Assembly: GCA_934270345.1 (NCBI GenBank)
Contig: CAKQPT010000009.1
Location: 1 to 64,000 of the forward strand
Length of the DNA: 64,000 bases
Source of the DNA: an uncultured Oribacterium sp.
GTDB taxonomy: Bacteria > Bacillota > Clostridia > Lachnospirales > Lachnospiraceae
Direction: 5' to 3'
Within the stretch, counting starts at the first letter, position 1. Each line of letters begins with the position of its first letter. Under the pieces are notes generated by a model. It saw nothing but the letters and a program-made list of their open reading frames with translations. It did not search any database and was not told where the DNA came from. Positions 17,284 to 26,226 of this stretch are shown here, in pieces. Position numbers and translations under genes: made by a program.

Positions 17284-18459
17284 TCACTGGTATTTCTTCT
17301 TGTTCTCCGCATACTCTGCCTTGACCGCATCGAGGAGTCCCTCGGTATGCAGCAGGTCATAGCATGCACCGGCGATGCTCTTCGCACCGTAAATCACGCA
17401 GTTATGCGCTGCGTCGCTCTTTCCGGCATCCACGAACTCCTGGGAATGGGACGCGGTGCCTTCCGGTACGAACGCGACACGGATACAGGAACCCGGAATC
17501 TCGTACATGACATTACCGAAATCAGTCGAACCGGTCTTCTCACGTGGCGGCGCAAGCTGCGGAGCACCCGCGAGCTCAGCATTGTCCATCAGAAGCTGAT
17601 TCAAACGAAGCACCGGAATCTTGTTGAAGAAGAAGGTGCCGTCCTCGATCTCGTAGTCGACGCCGGCGATCAGTGCCGCGCCCTTGATGATGTCCTGGAA
17701 GCGGACACTGACGTCCTCGAGCTCCTTCTTCGAGAAGGAACGCAGTGAGAACTCGCCCTTTGCGGTCGCCGGCACGACATTGGCCGGACCCGGAAGCTCG
17801 GTCATGCAGTAGTGCATGCGCACATCATCCGGCACGTGCTCACGCAGGAACTCGACGCCCTGGAATGCAACCAGCATGGCATCGAAGGCACTTCTGCCCT
17901 TCTCCGGTGCCAGTGCGGCGTGTGCGCGCTTTCCGTGGAAGGTTACGTTGAAGCTCTTCTGCGCGAGGCACTTCACATCCGTACAGGTATTCGGACCACC
18001 ATGCATCATGAAAGCCACATCCAGCTCCTTAAAGCAGCCGCGCTCCAGCATCTGCACCTTGCTGCCGAAGCTCTCCTCGGCCGGCGTACCATAAACGATG
18101 AGCTCGAACGGCTCCGCACAGTCCATGTTCTTCAGTGCCACCGCAGCACCGAGACAGCCCGGTCCCTGCATATGATGGCCGCAGCCATGTCCGAGGTTCC
18201 GAAGGGCATCGTACTCGCAGAGGATGCCGAGCTTCGGACCGCCCTCGCCATGCTTGAAGGTCGCACGGAACGCCGTCTTGAATCCGCCGACGCCCATCTC
18301 GACCTCGAAACCGTTCGCACGAAGATAGTCGGTCAGCAGTCCACTGGCGAACACCTCTTCTCCCTCATATTCCGGACGATCAAAAATCTGATCCGCCATC
18401 GAGCAGAGCGTATCCCGCTGTGCGTCGATCGCAGTAAATAAAGTCTTCTTATCGCTCAT
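17284..18459 (-). CDS. M20 family amidohydrolase/peptidase
   Basis: A 391-residue cytosolic metallohydrolase of the M20D group (like AbgB and other amidohydrolases acting on N-acyl or dipeptide-like amides). Metal-binding blocks visible are ILCEYDALRNLGHGCGHHM, TPAEESFG with the catalytic Glu pair, and HGGPN; a later HSQEF supplies the last histidine. The dimerisation domain begins near SFNVTFHGKRAHAA. The gene follows a YfcC-type transporter and a LysR regulator in the same direction, so it probably hydrolyses the compound imported by that transporter, for example a peptide or acylated amino acid. ATG follows GGAGGAATCAAT. Confidence 0.88.
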   Translation of the reverse strand: MSDKKTLFTAIDAQRDTLCSMADQIFDRPEYEGEEVFASGLLTDYLRANGFEVEMGVGGFKTAFRATFKHGEGGPKLGILCEYDALRNLGHGCGHHMQGPGCLGAAVALKNMDCAEPFELIVYGTPAEESFGSKVQMLERGCFKELDVAFMMHGGPNTCTDVKCLAQKSFNVTFHGKRAHAALAPEKGRSAFDAMLVAFQGVEFLREHVPDDVRMHYCMTELPGPANVVPATAKGEFSLRSFSKKELEDVSVRFQDIIKGAALIAGVDYEIEDGTFFFNKIPVLRLNQLLMDNAELAGAPQLAPPREKTGSTDFGNVMYEIPGSCIRVAFVPEGTASHSQEFVDAGKSDAAHNCVIYGAKSIAGACYDLLHTEGLLDAVKAEYAENKKKYQ

Positions 18460-18536
18460 ATTGATTCCTCCATGACATTCATGTCATCGTGTAAAAGCAA
18501 ATGTCAAAACACTTCATCCTTCGAAAGTATTTACGA

Positions 18537-18566
18537 AGGCGCCTCCCGGTTACCGGTGCAGCGCCT
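18537..18566 (-). terminator. GC-rich stem-loop between yfcC and the M20 gene
   Basis: AGGCGC/GCGCCT with inner CCGG/CCGG pairing forms a stem just after the YfcC stop codon. No T-tract follows, so it may only attenuate or stabilise. Confidence 0.35.
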
Positions 18567-18583
18567 CTCTTCTACATATTAGA

Positions 18584-19981
18584 TTACATCGGTCCGAGAT
18601 GGATGATCTGTGCAATCACCAGAAGCACGGTACCGACTACCAGCCAGATGGCAAACATCTTCCACATGAAGCGCATCCAGCGATCATACGGGATGTTGCA
18701 GGCACTGATGATACCCATAAGTGCGGTCGAGGTCGGCAGGATGTAGTTACAGAATCCGTCACCGAAGTTGAACGCGAGCACCGCCGTCTGTCTCGTCACA
18801 CCGATGAGGTCGGAAAGCGGAACCATGATCGGCATCACCGCAGCCGCCTGTCCGGAACCGGAAGTCAGGAACACGTTGATGATGGTGTTTGCAATCAGCA
18901 TCGCCGGTGCCTGCATAAGCGTCGGCACACTGCCGAGTCCGCCCGCCAGGGCATGTACGACGGTATCGATGATCTTACCATCCTTCATGATGGCACTGAT
19001 GGACTGCGCAAGACCGATGATGATCATCGCAGACATCATCTTCTTGCAGCCCTCAAGGAAGGTCTTGCAGATCGTATCCGTATCAAAGCCGGAAATGATG
19101 CCGACCACGATGGCGAGCCAGATGAACATCGCGGACATCTCCGGCATATCCCAGCCCAGCTTGATGCTGCCATAGATTACAACAGCGAGTGAAACCACGA
19201 GCGCAACGATATTTAAAATCTTGCGGAGGTCAATGGTTCCGAAATCATCCAGACCGCCGGCTGCACGGAACTCACTCGTCTGGTCAAGATCGTACATCGG
19301 GCTCTTCGTCGGGTCCTTCTGCACCTTCAGCGCGTAGCGCACGAGGAAGATGTTCGTGATCACATAGTACACAGCGAAGCATACCCAGCGGTAGCCGATA
19401 CCGGAGTACAGCGGCAGCTCCGCGATCTTCTGTGCCACGACGGTGGTATTCGGATTCAATGTTCCCGTCGAAAATCCGATGGCTCCACCGAGCAGGATGA
19501 TGGCTGCACCCGTGATCGAGTCAAGGCCGATCGCCAGTGCGAGCATGACCATAACCGGTGCGAACGCGATGAACATGTTGACAGCCTGCGTCGTGCAGAT
19601 GAGACCGAACATCAGCGTCAGAATCGGGATGAATACATACAGGTTGTTGGAAAACTTCTTTGCGAGCTTCGCGATCACCGCCTGCAGTGAACCGGACTGC
19701 GTCAGCATGTGGAAAGCACCACCCGAAAACAGGATAACCAACATGATGTCGACACGCTTTGCAAATGCATTGACGATATACATCGGGATCAGGAACGGAT
19801 TCACCGGTGTACGATCGACACAGCTGAACTGCGTCGGATCGATAACCTTGATGCCGTCTGCATTCTCCACACGTACATACTCACCCGCCGGGATGATCCA
19901 GGTCAGAATCACAGCGCACACGATGATTGAAAACACGATCATGAAGCTGTGCGGCACACGAAATTTCTTCTTAGTTGCCAT
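18584..19981 (-). CDS. YfcC family (DcuC-like) membrane transporter
   Basis: About 465 residues and 11-12 hydrophobic segments. Family marks are HSFMIVFSIIVCAVILTWIIPAGEYVR (in parts SFMIVFSI, WIIPAGEY) at the N-terminus, GGAIGFSTGTLNPNTTVVAQ in the middle and TSGSGQAAAVMPIMVPLSDLIGVTRQ near the C-terminus, the last two being the re-entrant substrate-binding repeats of this ion-transporter superfamily. YfcC proteins import organic acids, amino acids or peptides; the substrate here is not known. The ATG at 19981 is preferred over 19990 because GGGGG lies about 9 nt upstream. It is followed by an M20 hydrolase gene and preceded by a LysR gene, suggesting uptake plus hydrolysis of one substrate. 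Confidence 0.88.
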   Translation of the reverse strand: MATKKKFRVPHSFMIVFSIIVCAVILTWIIPAGEYVRVENADGIKVIDPTQFSCVDRTPVNPFLIPMYIVNAFAKRVDIMLVILFSGGAFHMLTQSGSLQAVIAKLAKKFSNNLYVFIPILTLMFGLICTTQAVNMFIAFAPVMVMLALAIGLDSITGAAIILLGGAIGFSTGTLNPNTTVVAQKIAELPLYSGIGYRWVCFAVYYVITNIFLVRYALKVQKDPTKSPMYDLDQTSEFRAAGGLDDFGTIDLRKILNIVALVVSLAVVIYGSIKLGWDMPEMSAMFIWLAIVVGIISGFDTDTICKTFLEGCKKMMSAMIIIGLAQSISAIMKDGKIIDTVVHALAGGLGSVPTLMQAPAMLIANTIINVFLTSGSGQAAAVMPIMVPLSDLIGVTRQTAVLAFNFGDGFCNYILPTSTALMGIISACNIPYDRWMRFMWKMFAIWLVVGTVLLVIAQIIHLGPM

Positions 19982-20000
19982 AGTTAACATTCCCCCTTTT

Positions 20001-20053
20001 TATAATGTTGTTTCTTTGTATAACATTATACCAGTGGAGGAAATAGTGTGCAA
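20001..20053 (-). promoter_or_regulatory. Promoter of yfcC with inverted-repeat operator
   Basis: TTGCAC, 17 bp, TATAAT on the minus strand (20053-20048 and 20030-20025). A perfect inverted repeat TATAATGTT-N12-AACATTATA (20001-20030) begins at the -10 box and covers the start site, the right place for a repressor or the LysR protein encoded just upstream. Confidence 0.75.
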
Positions 20054-20086
20054 TTTTGTATTTTCAAACGCCTCTTTAAAGAAATC

Positions 20087-21016
20087 TCAATGCATCTTTT
20101 TGCGCACCGTTTCCTTGATGATCTCGATCAGCGCACGCTCACAGTCACTCAACGTATGACCTTTTCGATACGCGAGCCGGAAGCTGGAGGTCTCCACTTC
20201 CTGATTGATCAGAAAATAACGCACATGCTCGAATTTCTGCATATCCGGCAGATACCCGAGACGATTAAAACCGACGCCCATCCCCTGATTCACCATCGAC
20301 ATGATGATATCGAAATGAGCGATTTCGATCAGGCGTTTCGGGTGGATATGATTTTCCCGGAAGAGACGGTCTGCCGTTCTACGCATGCTCTGATTCGGCA
20401 GCGGCACGATAAACGTCTCCCAGTCCAGATGCGAAAGGTTGAGATGCAGGAAGGCATCCCCCTCCACCGGGTAGGCATACCAGATCGCCGGATGAGTATC
20501 CGGAAGTGCCAGCAGCACCGGTTCCTTCGCGATTTCCTGATACACCGTATCCGGAAGCTCCTCCAGGAAGTTCGAAATCATAAAGTCGACCGCATTCTCC
20601 TTAAACATCTGCTTCAGATCCTCGACGATGAGATCACGGAAAACCAGCTCCACATCCGGATAACGCTCTTTAAAACGCGCCAGTACCTCCGGCACCATCG
20701 AAATCGCTCTTCGCTGCTGGATGCCGACGCGAATCACTGGATCGCTCTTCCGCTGCTCTTTCTCCAGCAGATCATCGAACTCCGCCTTCAGCTCCAGCAT
20801 CCTCTCCGCCCGCTGCACGTACTCCTCCCCGATCGGCGTCAGGACGAAGGATTTCTCCTTCCCCACGCGCTTAAACAGCGGCACACCGAGATTCTTCTCG
20901 AGATTACTGATATATACACTCAGCGCCGACGGCGAGATAAACAGCGCCTCCGCCGCCCTGGAAAGGTTCCGGCATCGCGCCAGCGTGCACACATACTGCT
21001 GCTCCTTTAAATTCAT
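20087..21016 (-). CDS. LysR family transcriptional regulator
   Basis: A 309-residue regulator. The N-terminal winged helix-turn-helix reads NLKEQQYVCTLARCRNLSRAAEALFISPSALSVYISNLEKNLGVPLF (core SRAAEALFISPSALSVYI). The C-terminal periplasmic-binding-like effector domain starts near VIRVGIQQRRAISMVPEVL. It lies upstream of yfcC and the M20 gene in the same direction, so it is the likely local regulator of the transporter-hydrolase pair, acting at the promoter with an inverted repeat in the gap. Start ATG at 21016 follows AAAGGAG. Confidence 0.9.
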   Translation of the reverse strand: MNLKEQQYVCTLARCRNLSRAAEALFISPSALSVYISNLEKNLGVPLFKRVGKEKSFVLTPIGEEYVQRAERMLELKAEFDDLLEKEQRKSDPVIRVGIQQRRAISMVPEVLARFKERYPDVELVFRDLIVEDLKQMFKENAVDFMISNFLEELPDTVYQEIAKEPVLLALPDTHPAIWYAYPVEGDAFLHLNLSHLDWETFIVPLPNQSMRRTADRLFRENHIHPKRLIEIAHFDIIMSMVNQGMGVGFNRLGYLPDMQKFEHVRYFLINQEVETSSFRLAYRKGHTLSDCERALIEIIKETVRKKMH

Positions 21017-21055
21017 GCCGTTCTCCTTTCATACCCCGAAGCTACCGTTCACTGC

Positions 21056-23251
21056 TCAGCTCGCAGTAGACGTAGCATTATTTACCCTTTCGTTTCCTGT
21101 GTCATTCTTATAGCCGTATTTGGCATTAATACGGTCAATCTCTTCTTTTATGATATTTCCGAAGGTACGATCATCTAATTCCTGATTTTCCATAGCTGCT
21201 ACGGATTTATCAGCAAAAGCGTCAAATATAGCCTGTTTACTTTCCAGAGTTGACATTATTTTCTCATCAACCGTGTTTTCACACAACAGACGATACACAA
21301 GAACATTTCTTGTCTGTCCCATACGGTACGCTCTTGAAATTGCCTGATTTTCAATCGAAGGCTTGAATTGCGGTTCGCAGAGAACAACCACGCTGGCCGA
21401 CTGAATATTCAGGCCGGTTCCACCAGACTGAATCTGTGCCACGAGGACGGTTCCCGCCGGAGCTTTATCAAATTCATCAATGATTTCCTGTCTGCGTTGA
21501 GGCGTAACCGATCCATTAATCGGATTCGTACACCGATTGCCCAGGAGTTTTGTCACCTTTCGAATGGTATCAAGGAAGAACGAGAACACGATCACTTTTC
21601 GTCCTTCAGATTCAGCCTCGGCAACAAGTTCCAGCAATCTCTTCGCTTTCGAAGAGTCCTTCAGGTCATCCACATTCCAGGATACCCGTCTTGTTTCTGC
21701 ATAGTTCTTAGACAGAACTGCCTGTTCATATGCCTCTGTTTCATTGTAGGACAGGCTGCACCATTCTTTACTTTCAATCAGGTCCGGCAACTCTGTAAGA
21801 ACATCTTCTCTTTTTCTACGGTAGTAAACCGGCGCTATTGCCTTTCTGAATTGTGGCGCGGCTGACATAAATGCCATATTCTGGACCTCAGCGGCAATGC
21901 GAGGCTGAAGAATCTGTATCAATGAAATCATTTCATCGACTTTATTTTCCAGCGCAGTACCCGTCATGAACATCAATCGTTCTGCATGCGTGCTGATATT
22001 CTTCACGTTGATGCTTCTTCTTGCCTCTGGGTTTTTGATATAGTGAGCTTCATCAACCACCATCAGTTTGAATTTAAAATCATCCGGCAGATCAAAATAT
22101 GCAGTTGTTTCATATGTGGTCAATGCAACTCCGCCGGTCTTGATCCAGGACCGAAGTGCTGCTTTACGTCCAGCACCATGAATTTTCGTCACACTGAGCC
22201 GGCTCATTTTTCTGATTTCGCGTCCCCAGTTTGTAATAACACTAGCCGGACAGACAACGACAAAATGTGTCCCTCCTGTATTACGCAGCGAGACCATCGT
22301 TGCAATCGCCTGAACCGTTTTTCCCAAACCCATCTCATCGCCGAGAAGAACTCGTTCCTGATGAAGAGTATATTTTACGCCCCACTCTTGATAACGTCTC
22401 AGTTCACAAAGAAGACCATCCGGGAAAAAGCATTCCTCCTGAATCTCTCTGGCCAGATCTTCCGGCAGCCCATACACGGAGTCATCATTTCCAAGCACAC
22501 CTGGATTGATATCTTCGAGCTCATTGAAAAATCGTACTGGATTCGTCGTGAAATCCTGCCATGCTTCACTGTTCGAGCTTCGATCAATCTCTTCAGAAGC
22601 AGAAATCTGTGCTTCTGCTGCCTGTCCATAGCTACCGTCAATAAGGCTCTCCAACGTAGCAAATGCCTCAGCAGCTTGTTGTTTCTTCGCTTTAGATGAA
22701 AAGAGCCATTTGAAATTACCTGCTACAGAAGTCAGATCCTCAACAGCATACTCAATCGTTTGCTGATTCTTATTGAGAAGTCTCCTGCATTCATCGGCAA
22801 CCAGTTGACTACGGTGATACCGAGATAACGCAAGCACAAGCGCCGTAGCTTCTCGCGATCGATTATCCGAACTGAGTTTAATCTTCGTTCCTTGTCTGGT
22901 CTTAGAAACGATATCGTCTACGATTCTCTTAATAGAGAATGCGGCATCCTCACTTATTCCATGAACAGAAGCAATCGTGTATACAGAAGCAGACGAAATG
23001 TCAGCGATTGATCTGTAGCCATAGTCTCTAAGCGCCTTCACTCGGATTCCACGTTTATCTCGATTGATTTCCTCTACAGGGATTTCATCCAGAACCTTGA
23101 GCACTTCCTGCGCCACTAATACATCCGACGCCTCTTTAACCTGGTCACGATACTTATCCGCAGAGGAAACGGCGATATTCAGTTGTTTTATAATATTTTG
23201 ATGCCTCTGGATTACTCTCTTGGCATCCGTAGCACTGAAAGGTCTTGCCAC
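21056..23251 (-). CDS. SNF2-family DEAD/DEAH helicase/ATPase
   Basis: A 731-residue protein starting with GTG after GGAGGTGTTAGA. Residues 1-250 include a helix-hairpin-helix-like stretch (about 70-110, YGYRSIADISSASVYTIASV then HGISEDAAFSIK). The SNF2 motor follows: Walker A GDEMGLGKT (304-312), motif Ia VVVCPASVITNW, DEAH at 400-403, motif III LMFMTGTALENK, and the second lobe with VIVFSFFLDTIR, GGTGLNIQSAS and QAISRAYRMGQT. SNF2 proteins move along or remodel DNA; in bacteria they occur in repair (RapA-like) and in phage defence systems. Base composition is clearly more AT-rich than the flanking genes. It begins an accessory stretch with an HNH protein and an AlbA_2 protein, but no known defence operon is recognised. 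Confidence 0.9.
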   Translation of the reverse strand: MARPFSATDAKRVIQRHQNIIKQLNIAVSSADKYRDQVKEASDVLVAQEVLKVLDEIPVEEINRDKRGIRVKALRDYGYRSIADISSASVYTIASVHGISEDAAFSIKRIVDDIVSKTRQGTKIKLSSDNRSREATALVLALSRYHRSQLVADECRRLLNKNQQTIEYAVEDLTSVAGNFKWLFSSKAKKQQAAEAFATLESLIDGSYGQAAEAQISASEEIDRSSNSEAWQDFTTNPVRFFNELEDINPGVLGNDDSVYGLPEDLAREIQEECFFPDGLLCELRRYQEWGVKYTLHQERVLLGDEMGLGKTVQAIATMVSLRNTGGTHFVVVCPASVITNWGREIRKMSRLSVTKIHGAGRKAALRSWIKTGGVALTTYETTAYFDLPDDFKFKLMVVDEAHYIKNPEARRSINVKNISTHAERLMFMTGTALENKVDEMISLIQILQPRIAAEVQNMAFMSAAPQFRKAIAPVYYRRKREDVLTELPDLIESKEWCSLSYNETEAYEQAVLSKNYAETRRVSWNVDDLKDSSKAKRLLELVAEAESEGRKVIVFSFFLDTIRKVTKLLGNRCTNPINGSVTPQRRQEIIDEFDKAPAGTVLVAQIQSGGTGLNIQSASVVVLCEPQFKPSIENQAISRAYRMGQTRNVLVYRLLCENTVDEKIMSTLESKQAIFDAFADKSVAAMENQELDDRTFGNIIKEEIDRINAKYGYKNDTGNERVNNATSTAS

Positions 23252-23330
23252 TCTAACACCTCCGCAGTTTTATAATATTAAGCCCGTCTTTTCTTTATGA
23301 TTGCTCTTTCTTTCAATAAACCAACCGTTC

Positions 23331-24029
23331 TCAAGAACAGAAAATCTGGTTAATTTCCGTCACCAATCCGTTACTATCCAGCTTAAAGGTGCCGAATATC
23401 TGTCCTTCTGTCGCATATTTATTATTGCAAGCATTTGAAGCTTCGAAATGTTGAAGAACGGTTGCTTTTTCAGTATTCCAGTCGCCATTCCAGGTTATTT
23501 CATTAATAGCGCAATCTTTTCTTAAATACACTGAACCCGCAAAGAGAGTTTCCATATTTATCAGGTCCGCGTCACCTGGTAAAACAGCTTTAAGAATACG
23601 CATATTGCTCAGCTCATAATAATGTCCATGATCAATGAGCTCAGATTTAACATTTCCATTTATATCTTCCGAAGAATCAGAGAGAATAATGTCATCATGT
23701 TTTATATCCTCAGCAAATGGTATTGCCATATTTTTATCCACATCATTTACAGCAGCTACATTCATATATGTACTGCCTGGAATGCACCACTCTCCACTTG
23801 TGGAAACAAGATATCCGTCAGGTGTAAAAGTGTCGGCGTACATATTTCCATTGTTATCGAAGCAATACCACTGCCCTGATATTTGTTTCCATTGATTTTT
23901 CGTAATGCTGCCATCTTCATTGGTATATTGCCAATTCGCATTGTTGAGTTCCCACTGTCCAGCATATGATTGATTATTGATGCAGAATACGCTAATCACC
24001 GAAATGGCGCAAATTATGATCTTCTTCAT
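23331..24029 (-). CDS. Secreted protein with cell-wall-binding-like repeat, unknown function
   Basis: A 232-residue protein with a signal peptide (KKIIICAISVISVFCINNQSYA). The next 60 residues resemble the Trp/aromatic glycine repeats of choline/glucan-binding modules (WQYTNEDGSITKNQWKQI, SGQWYCFDNNGNMYADTFTPDGYLV). The remaining 150 residues, which include an immunoglobulin- or lipocalin-like strand pattern, are not recognised. It lies 65 bp after a second gene with the same N-terminal module, and both are AT-rich, suggesting acquisition together. It probably ends up at the cell surface. The ribosome binding site is weak (GAAAGTG). Confidence 0.7.
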   Translation of the reverse strand: MKKIIICAISVISVFCINNQSYAGQWELNNANWQYTNEDGSITKNQWKQISGQWYCFDNNGNMYADTFTPDGYLVSTSGEWCIPGSTYMNVAAVNDVDKNMAIPFAEDIKHDDIILSDSSEDINGNVKSELIDHGHYYELSNMRILKAVLPGDADLINMETLFAGSVYLRKDCAINEITWNGDWNTEKATVLQHFEASNACNNKYATEGQIFGTFKLDSNGLVTEINQIFCS

Positions 24030-24094
24030 TTATTTCTACACTTTCTTTTCAGGCATCATTTGATATGCCTATCACCAAACATTTTCCGAGAAAC

Positions 24095-25156
24095 TCACTT
24101 AATAATCACCGGAGTGAGTGGCTGGTGAACATAATTGTTTTGGATCCGCTCTGCTTCAGCCCTACTAATCTGCTTAGGTACTGAATGATTAACCGTATTA
24201 TACCAGACTATGCTATCTTCGCCTGGTTCTGAATAAACCGATTCTATCTTTATGAGCTTTCCATTTAAAAATCTATAATACTTGGATATAGAATACGACG
24301 CTCCATTTGATCCTTCATTTGAGATGATATTATTCTGGCAAAGATAAAAACGATTTCTGGCTCCTCCCTCATAAACAACGGGATATGCCTTCCCATCTTT
24401 TATCGCTACAATAGCATAAATATAATCATACAACTCGCCATACTCGCCACTTGTAAGAAGCAATTCATCAACTCCATCGGAATCTATATCCATCAAAACA
24501 TACCCAAATCTGTTTTCTCGGTTAATCGGCGCATCCGTCGGCAGATAGTATGAGCTATAGGATTTATACTGAGGATCTAAGAAGTCCACTTCTCCCCGCG
24601 CAAACATAGCAATGTATGAAATAATATCTGTATACTGCGCTAACGCTGATTGTCCATTCTTATTCTGGCTCATTCCATCACCAGATGGTTTTATAAAGTC
24701 TGATTTCACATAAGCATTTTGGCCCTTATAGTCGATATTAGCCCACCCATTCGTATTACCTTTAAATACGACCTGCGCTCCAGCATCCAGTACAGCCAGT
24801 ACCCGGCAATCAGTATTTGGTTCTGTTCGTACTTTAACACCGGTTGTCGTAACATATGAAGAAGTATTCTGATTATTAATCGTTGATTCCTTCAAGTTCT
24901 CTTTCCGGACATCAGCAGATTGCTTACTCCCATCAGCTCCAACATAAACCCCATCCGGTGTTATTGCGTTTGTAATCATAATGCCATTAGCCCCCAGGTA
25001 ATAGTTTCCTACCCACTGATTCTTGGCGAATGTGCCATCATCCTGATAGTACGCCCAATTCTGTCCAAACTGTACCCACTGGTTCGCAAAAGAATTCAAG
25101 CTCATAAAAACATTCAAAGCACCAAAAGCCACCAGAAGTAATGATTTTTTCTTCAT
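24095..25156 (-). CDS. Secreted SH3b-domain protein with cell-wall-binding-like repeat
   Basis: A 353-residue protein with signal peptide KKKSLLLVAFGALNVFMSL. Residues about 25-75 repeat the aromatic pattern WVQFGQNWAYYQDDGTFAKNQW and GANGIMITNAITPDGVYV, like its neighbour. Residues about 100-162 are a bacterial SH3 domain (VTTTGVKVRTEPNTDCRVLAVLDAGAQVV, GWANIDYKGQNAYVKSDFI). The C-terminal 190 residues contain YVLMDIDSDGVDELLLTSG, a calcium-binding-like DxDxDG(V)xEL motif seen in FG-GAP-like extracellular proteins. It is likely a wall-attached sensor or binding protein. ATG follows AGGAGTTTGTT. It shares an operon with the smaller paralogue. Confidence 0.78.
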   Translation of the reverse strand: MKKKSLLLVAFGALNVFMSLNSFANQWVQFGQNWAYYQDDGTFAKNQWVGNYYLGANGIMITNAITPDGVYVGADGSKQSADVRKENLKESTINNQNTSSYVTTTGVKVRTEPNTDCRVLAVLDAGAQVVFKGNTNGWANIDYKGQNAYVKSDFIKPSGDGMSQNKNGQSALAQYTDIISYIAMFARGEVDFLDPQYKSYSSYYLPTDAPINRENRFGYVLMDIDSDGVDELLLTSGEYGELYDYIYAIVAIKDGKAYPVVYEGGARNRFYLCQNNIISNEGSNGASYSISKYYRFLNGKLIKIESVYSEPGEDSIVWYNTVNHSVPKQISRAEAERIQNNYVHQPLTPVIIK

Positions 25157-25303
25157 AACAAACTCCTAAAATAAAGCTTACAGTCTATCTAAATAAGTTT
25201 ACTGCGAAAAATGTGAAATGGGTATCAGAACTTAAGCGCCCTGCCGCGCCCTGACTATTCAAATGGTCGGAAGTTCTCTCTCATAATGATAGATACAAGA
25301 AAT

Positions 25304-25329
25304 GCATCTATCTTTTTTCTGATAGATGC
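25304..25329 (-). terminator. Stem-loop after the HNH gene
   Basis: GCATCTATC and GATAGATGC form a 9-bp stem with an A-rich 8-nt loop about 60 bp past the HNH stop codon; only a short T-rich stretch follows. A third GATAGAT copy lies next to it at about 25288. Confidence 0.45.
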
Positions 25330-25386
25330 ACACCGTAATATATTCTTTAAAATTATGAAATTTCACAGATTTTAACAAGAACTAAG

Positions 25387-26127
25387 CTACCTAGAGATTT
25401 GATTCGACTTATGGCCGTTACATTTAGAGCAAAGAACCTGCAAGTTAGACAGGGCGGTCTTTCCGCCTTTTGATACCGGAATAATATGGTCAATGTGTAA
25501 CCCTACACCATCCGGCATATATTTCCCACAAACCTGACATGTATAATGATCTCTTTCGGCAATTTGTTTTCGTAGCTCTGGAGTCATTAATCTTCTTTGA
25601 TTTTTGCTGTGATACGCTCTCAGCCCACATTCATTAGAGATGCTGGATAATTGCTGATCTCTGTGAAATAGATATTCGTAACTGCAGCCATATTCTTTAT
25701 CTATGGTCTTAACTTTATAAGATGACTTAACATAGCACTGCTGAGTGTATCGTGTCTGATTCCTGGTAAAGAAAAAATGATAAGCGTTGTCATCATCCAG
25801 GCATTCCAGATACTGTTTTTTCCGTAAATGTCTTAAAAGGCTTCTCCGAATTTTTTCTTCAGAATCATTCTTCCAGTTATCAACTATTTGCTGATGCTGG
25901 TTAATCAGTTCCATTCCATCGTCGATCAGAAAATCATCAATGTAGTCTTCTATTTGAGGATTTCTCTTTTTCGACACGTTGAATGCATGCGTAAAATACG
26001 GATAATGAAATGGCGAACATAGACCGGCAACCAGCAGAATGATAAACACCACGGCCATGATTGCAATCACAATCATCTGTGATAAGGGTATAGCTGATAA
26101 TATACTTTGAATATGTGATAAATTCAT
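25387..26127 (-). CDS. Membrane-anchored HNH endonuclease
   Basis: A 246-residue protein. Residues about 17-40 (SQMIVIAIMAVVFIILLVAGL) form one membrane helix. The C-terminus is a complete HNH nuclease with its zinc ribbon: CQVCGKYMP, then LHIDHIIPVSKGGKTALSNLQVLCSKCNGHK (core IDHIIPVSKGG, CSKCN). The middle (about 50-170) is charged and unrecognised. HNH nucleases usually act on DNA in restriction, defence or mobile elements; a membrane anchor is unusual and would place the nuclease at the inner face of the membrane if the C-terminus is cytoplasmic. AT-rich like its neighbours. The ribosome binding site is weak. Confidence 0.82.
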   Translation of the reverse strand: MNLSHIQSILSAIPLSQMIVIAIMAVVFIILLVAGLCSPFHYPYFTHAFNVSKKRNPQIEDYIDDFLIDDGMELINQHQQIVDNWKNDSEEKIRRSLLRHLRKKQYLECLDDDNAYHFFFTRNQTRYTQQCYVKSSYKVKTIDKEYGCSYEYLFHRDQQLSSISNECGLRAYHSKNQRRLMTPELRKQIAERDHYTCQVCGKYMPDGVGLHIDHIIPVSKGGKTALSNLQVLCSKCNGHKSNQISR

Positions 26128-26226
26128 ATGCGTTTCTGTGATTCACCGCCCTAGATACTGTGTGAGTGTTTGCGCAAAGTAAGGAACAATCCCCTTCGAT
26201 GCCACAACGTTTTCTACCCATTATCT

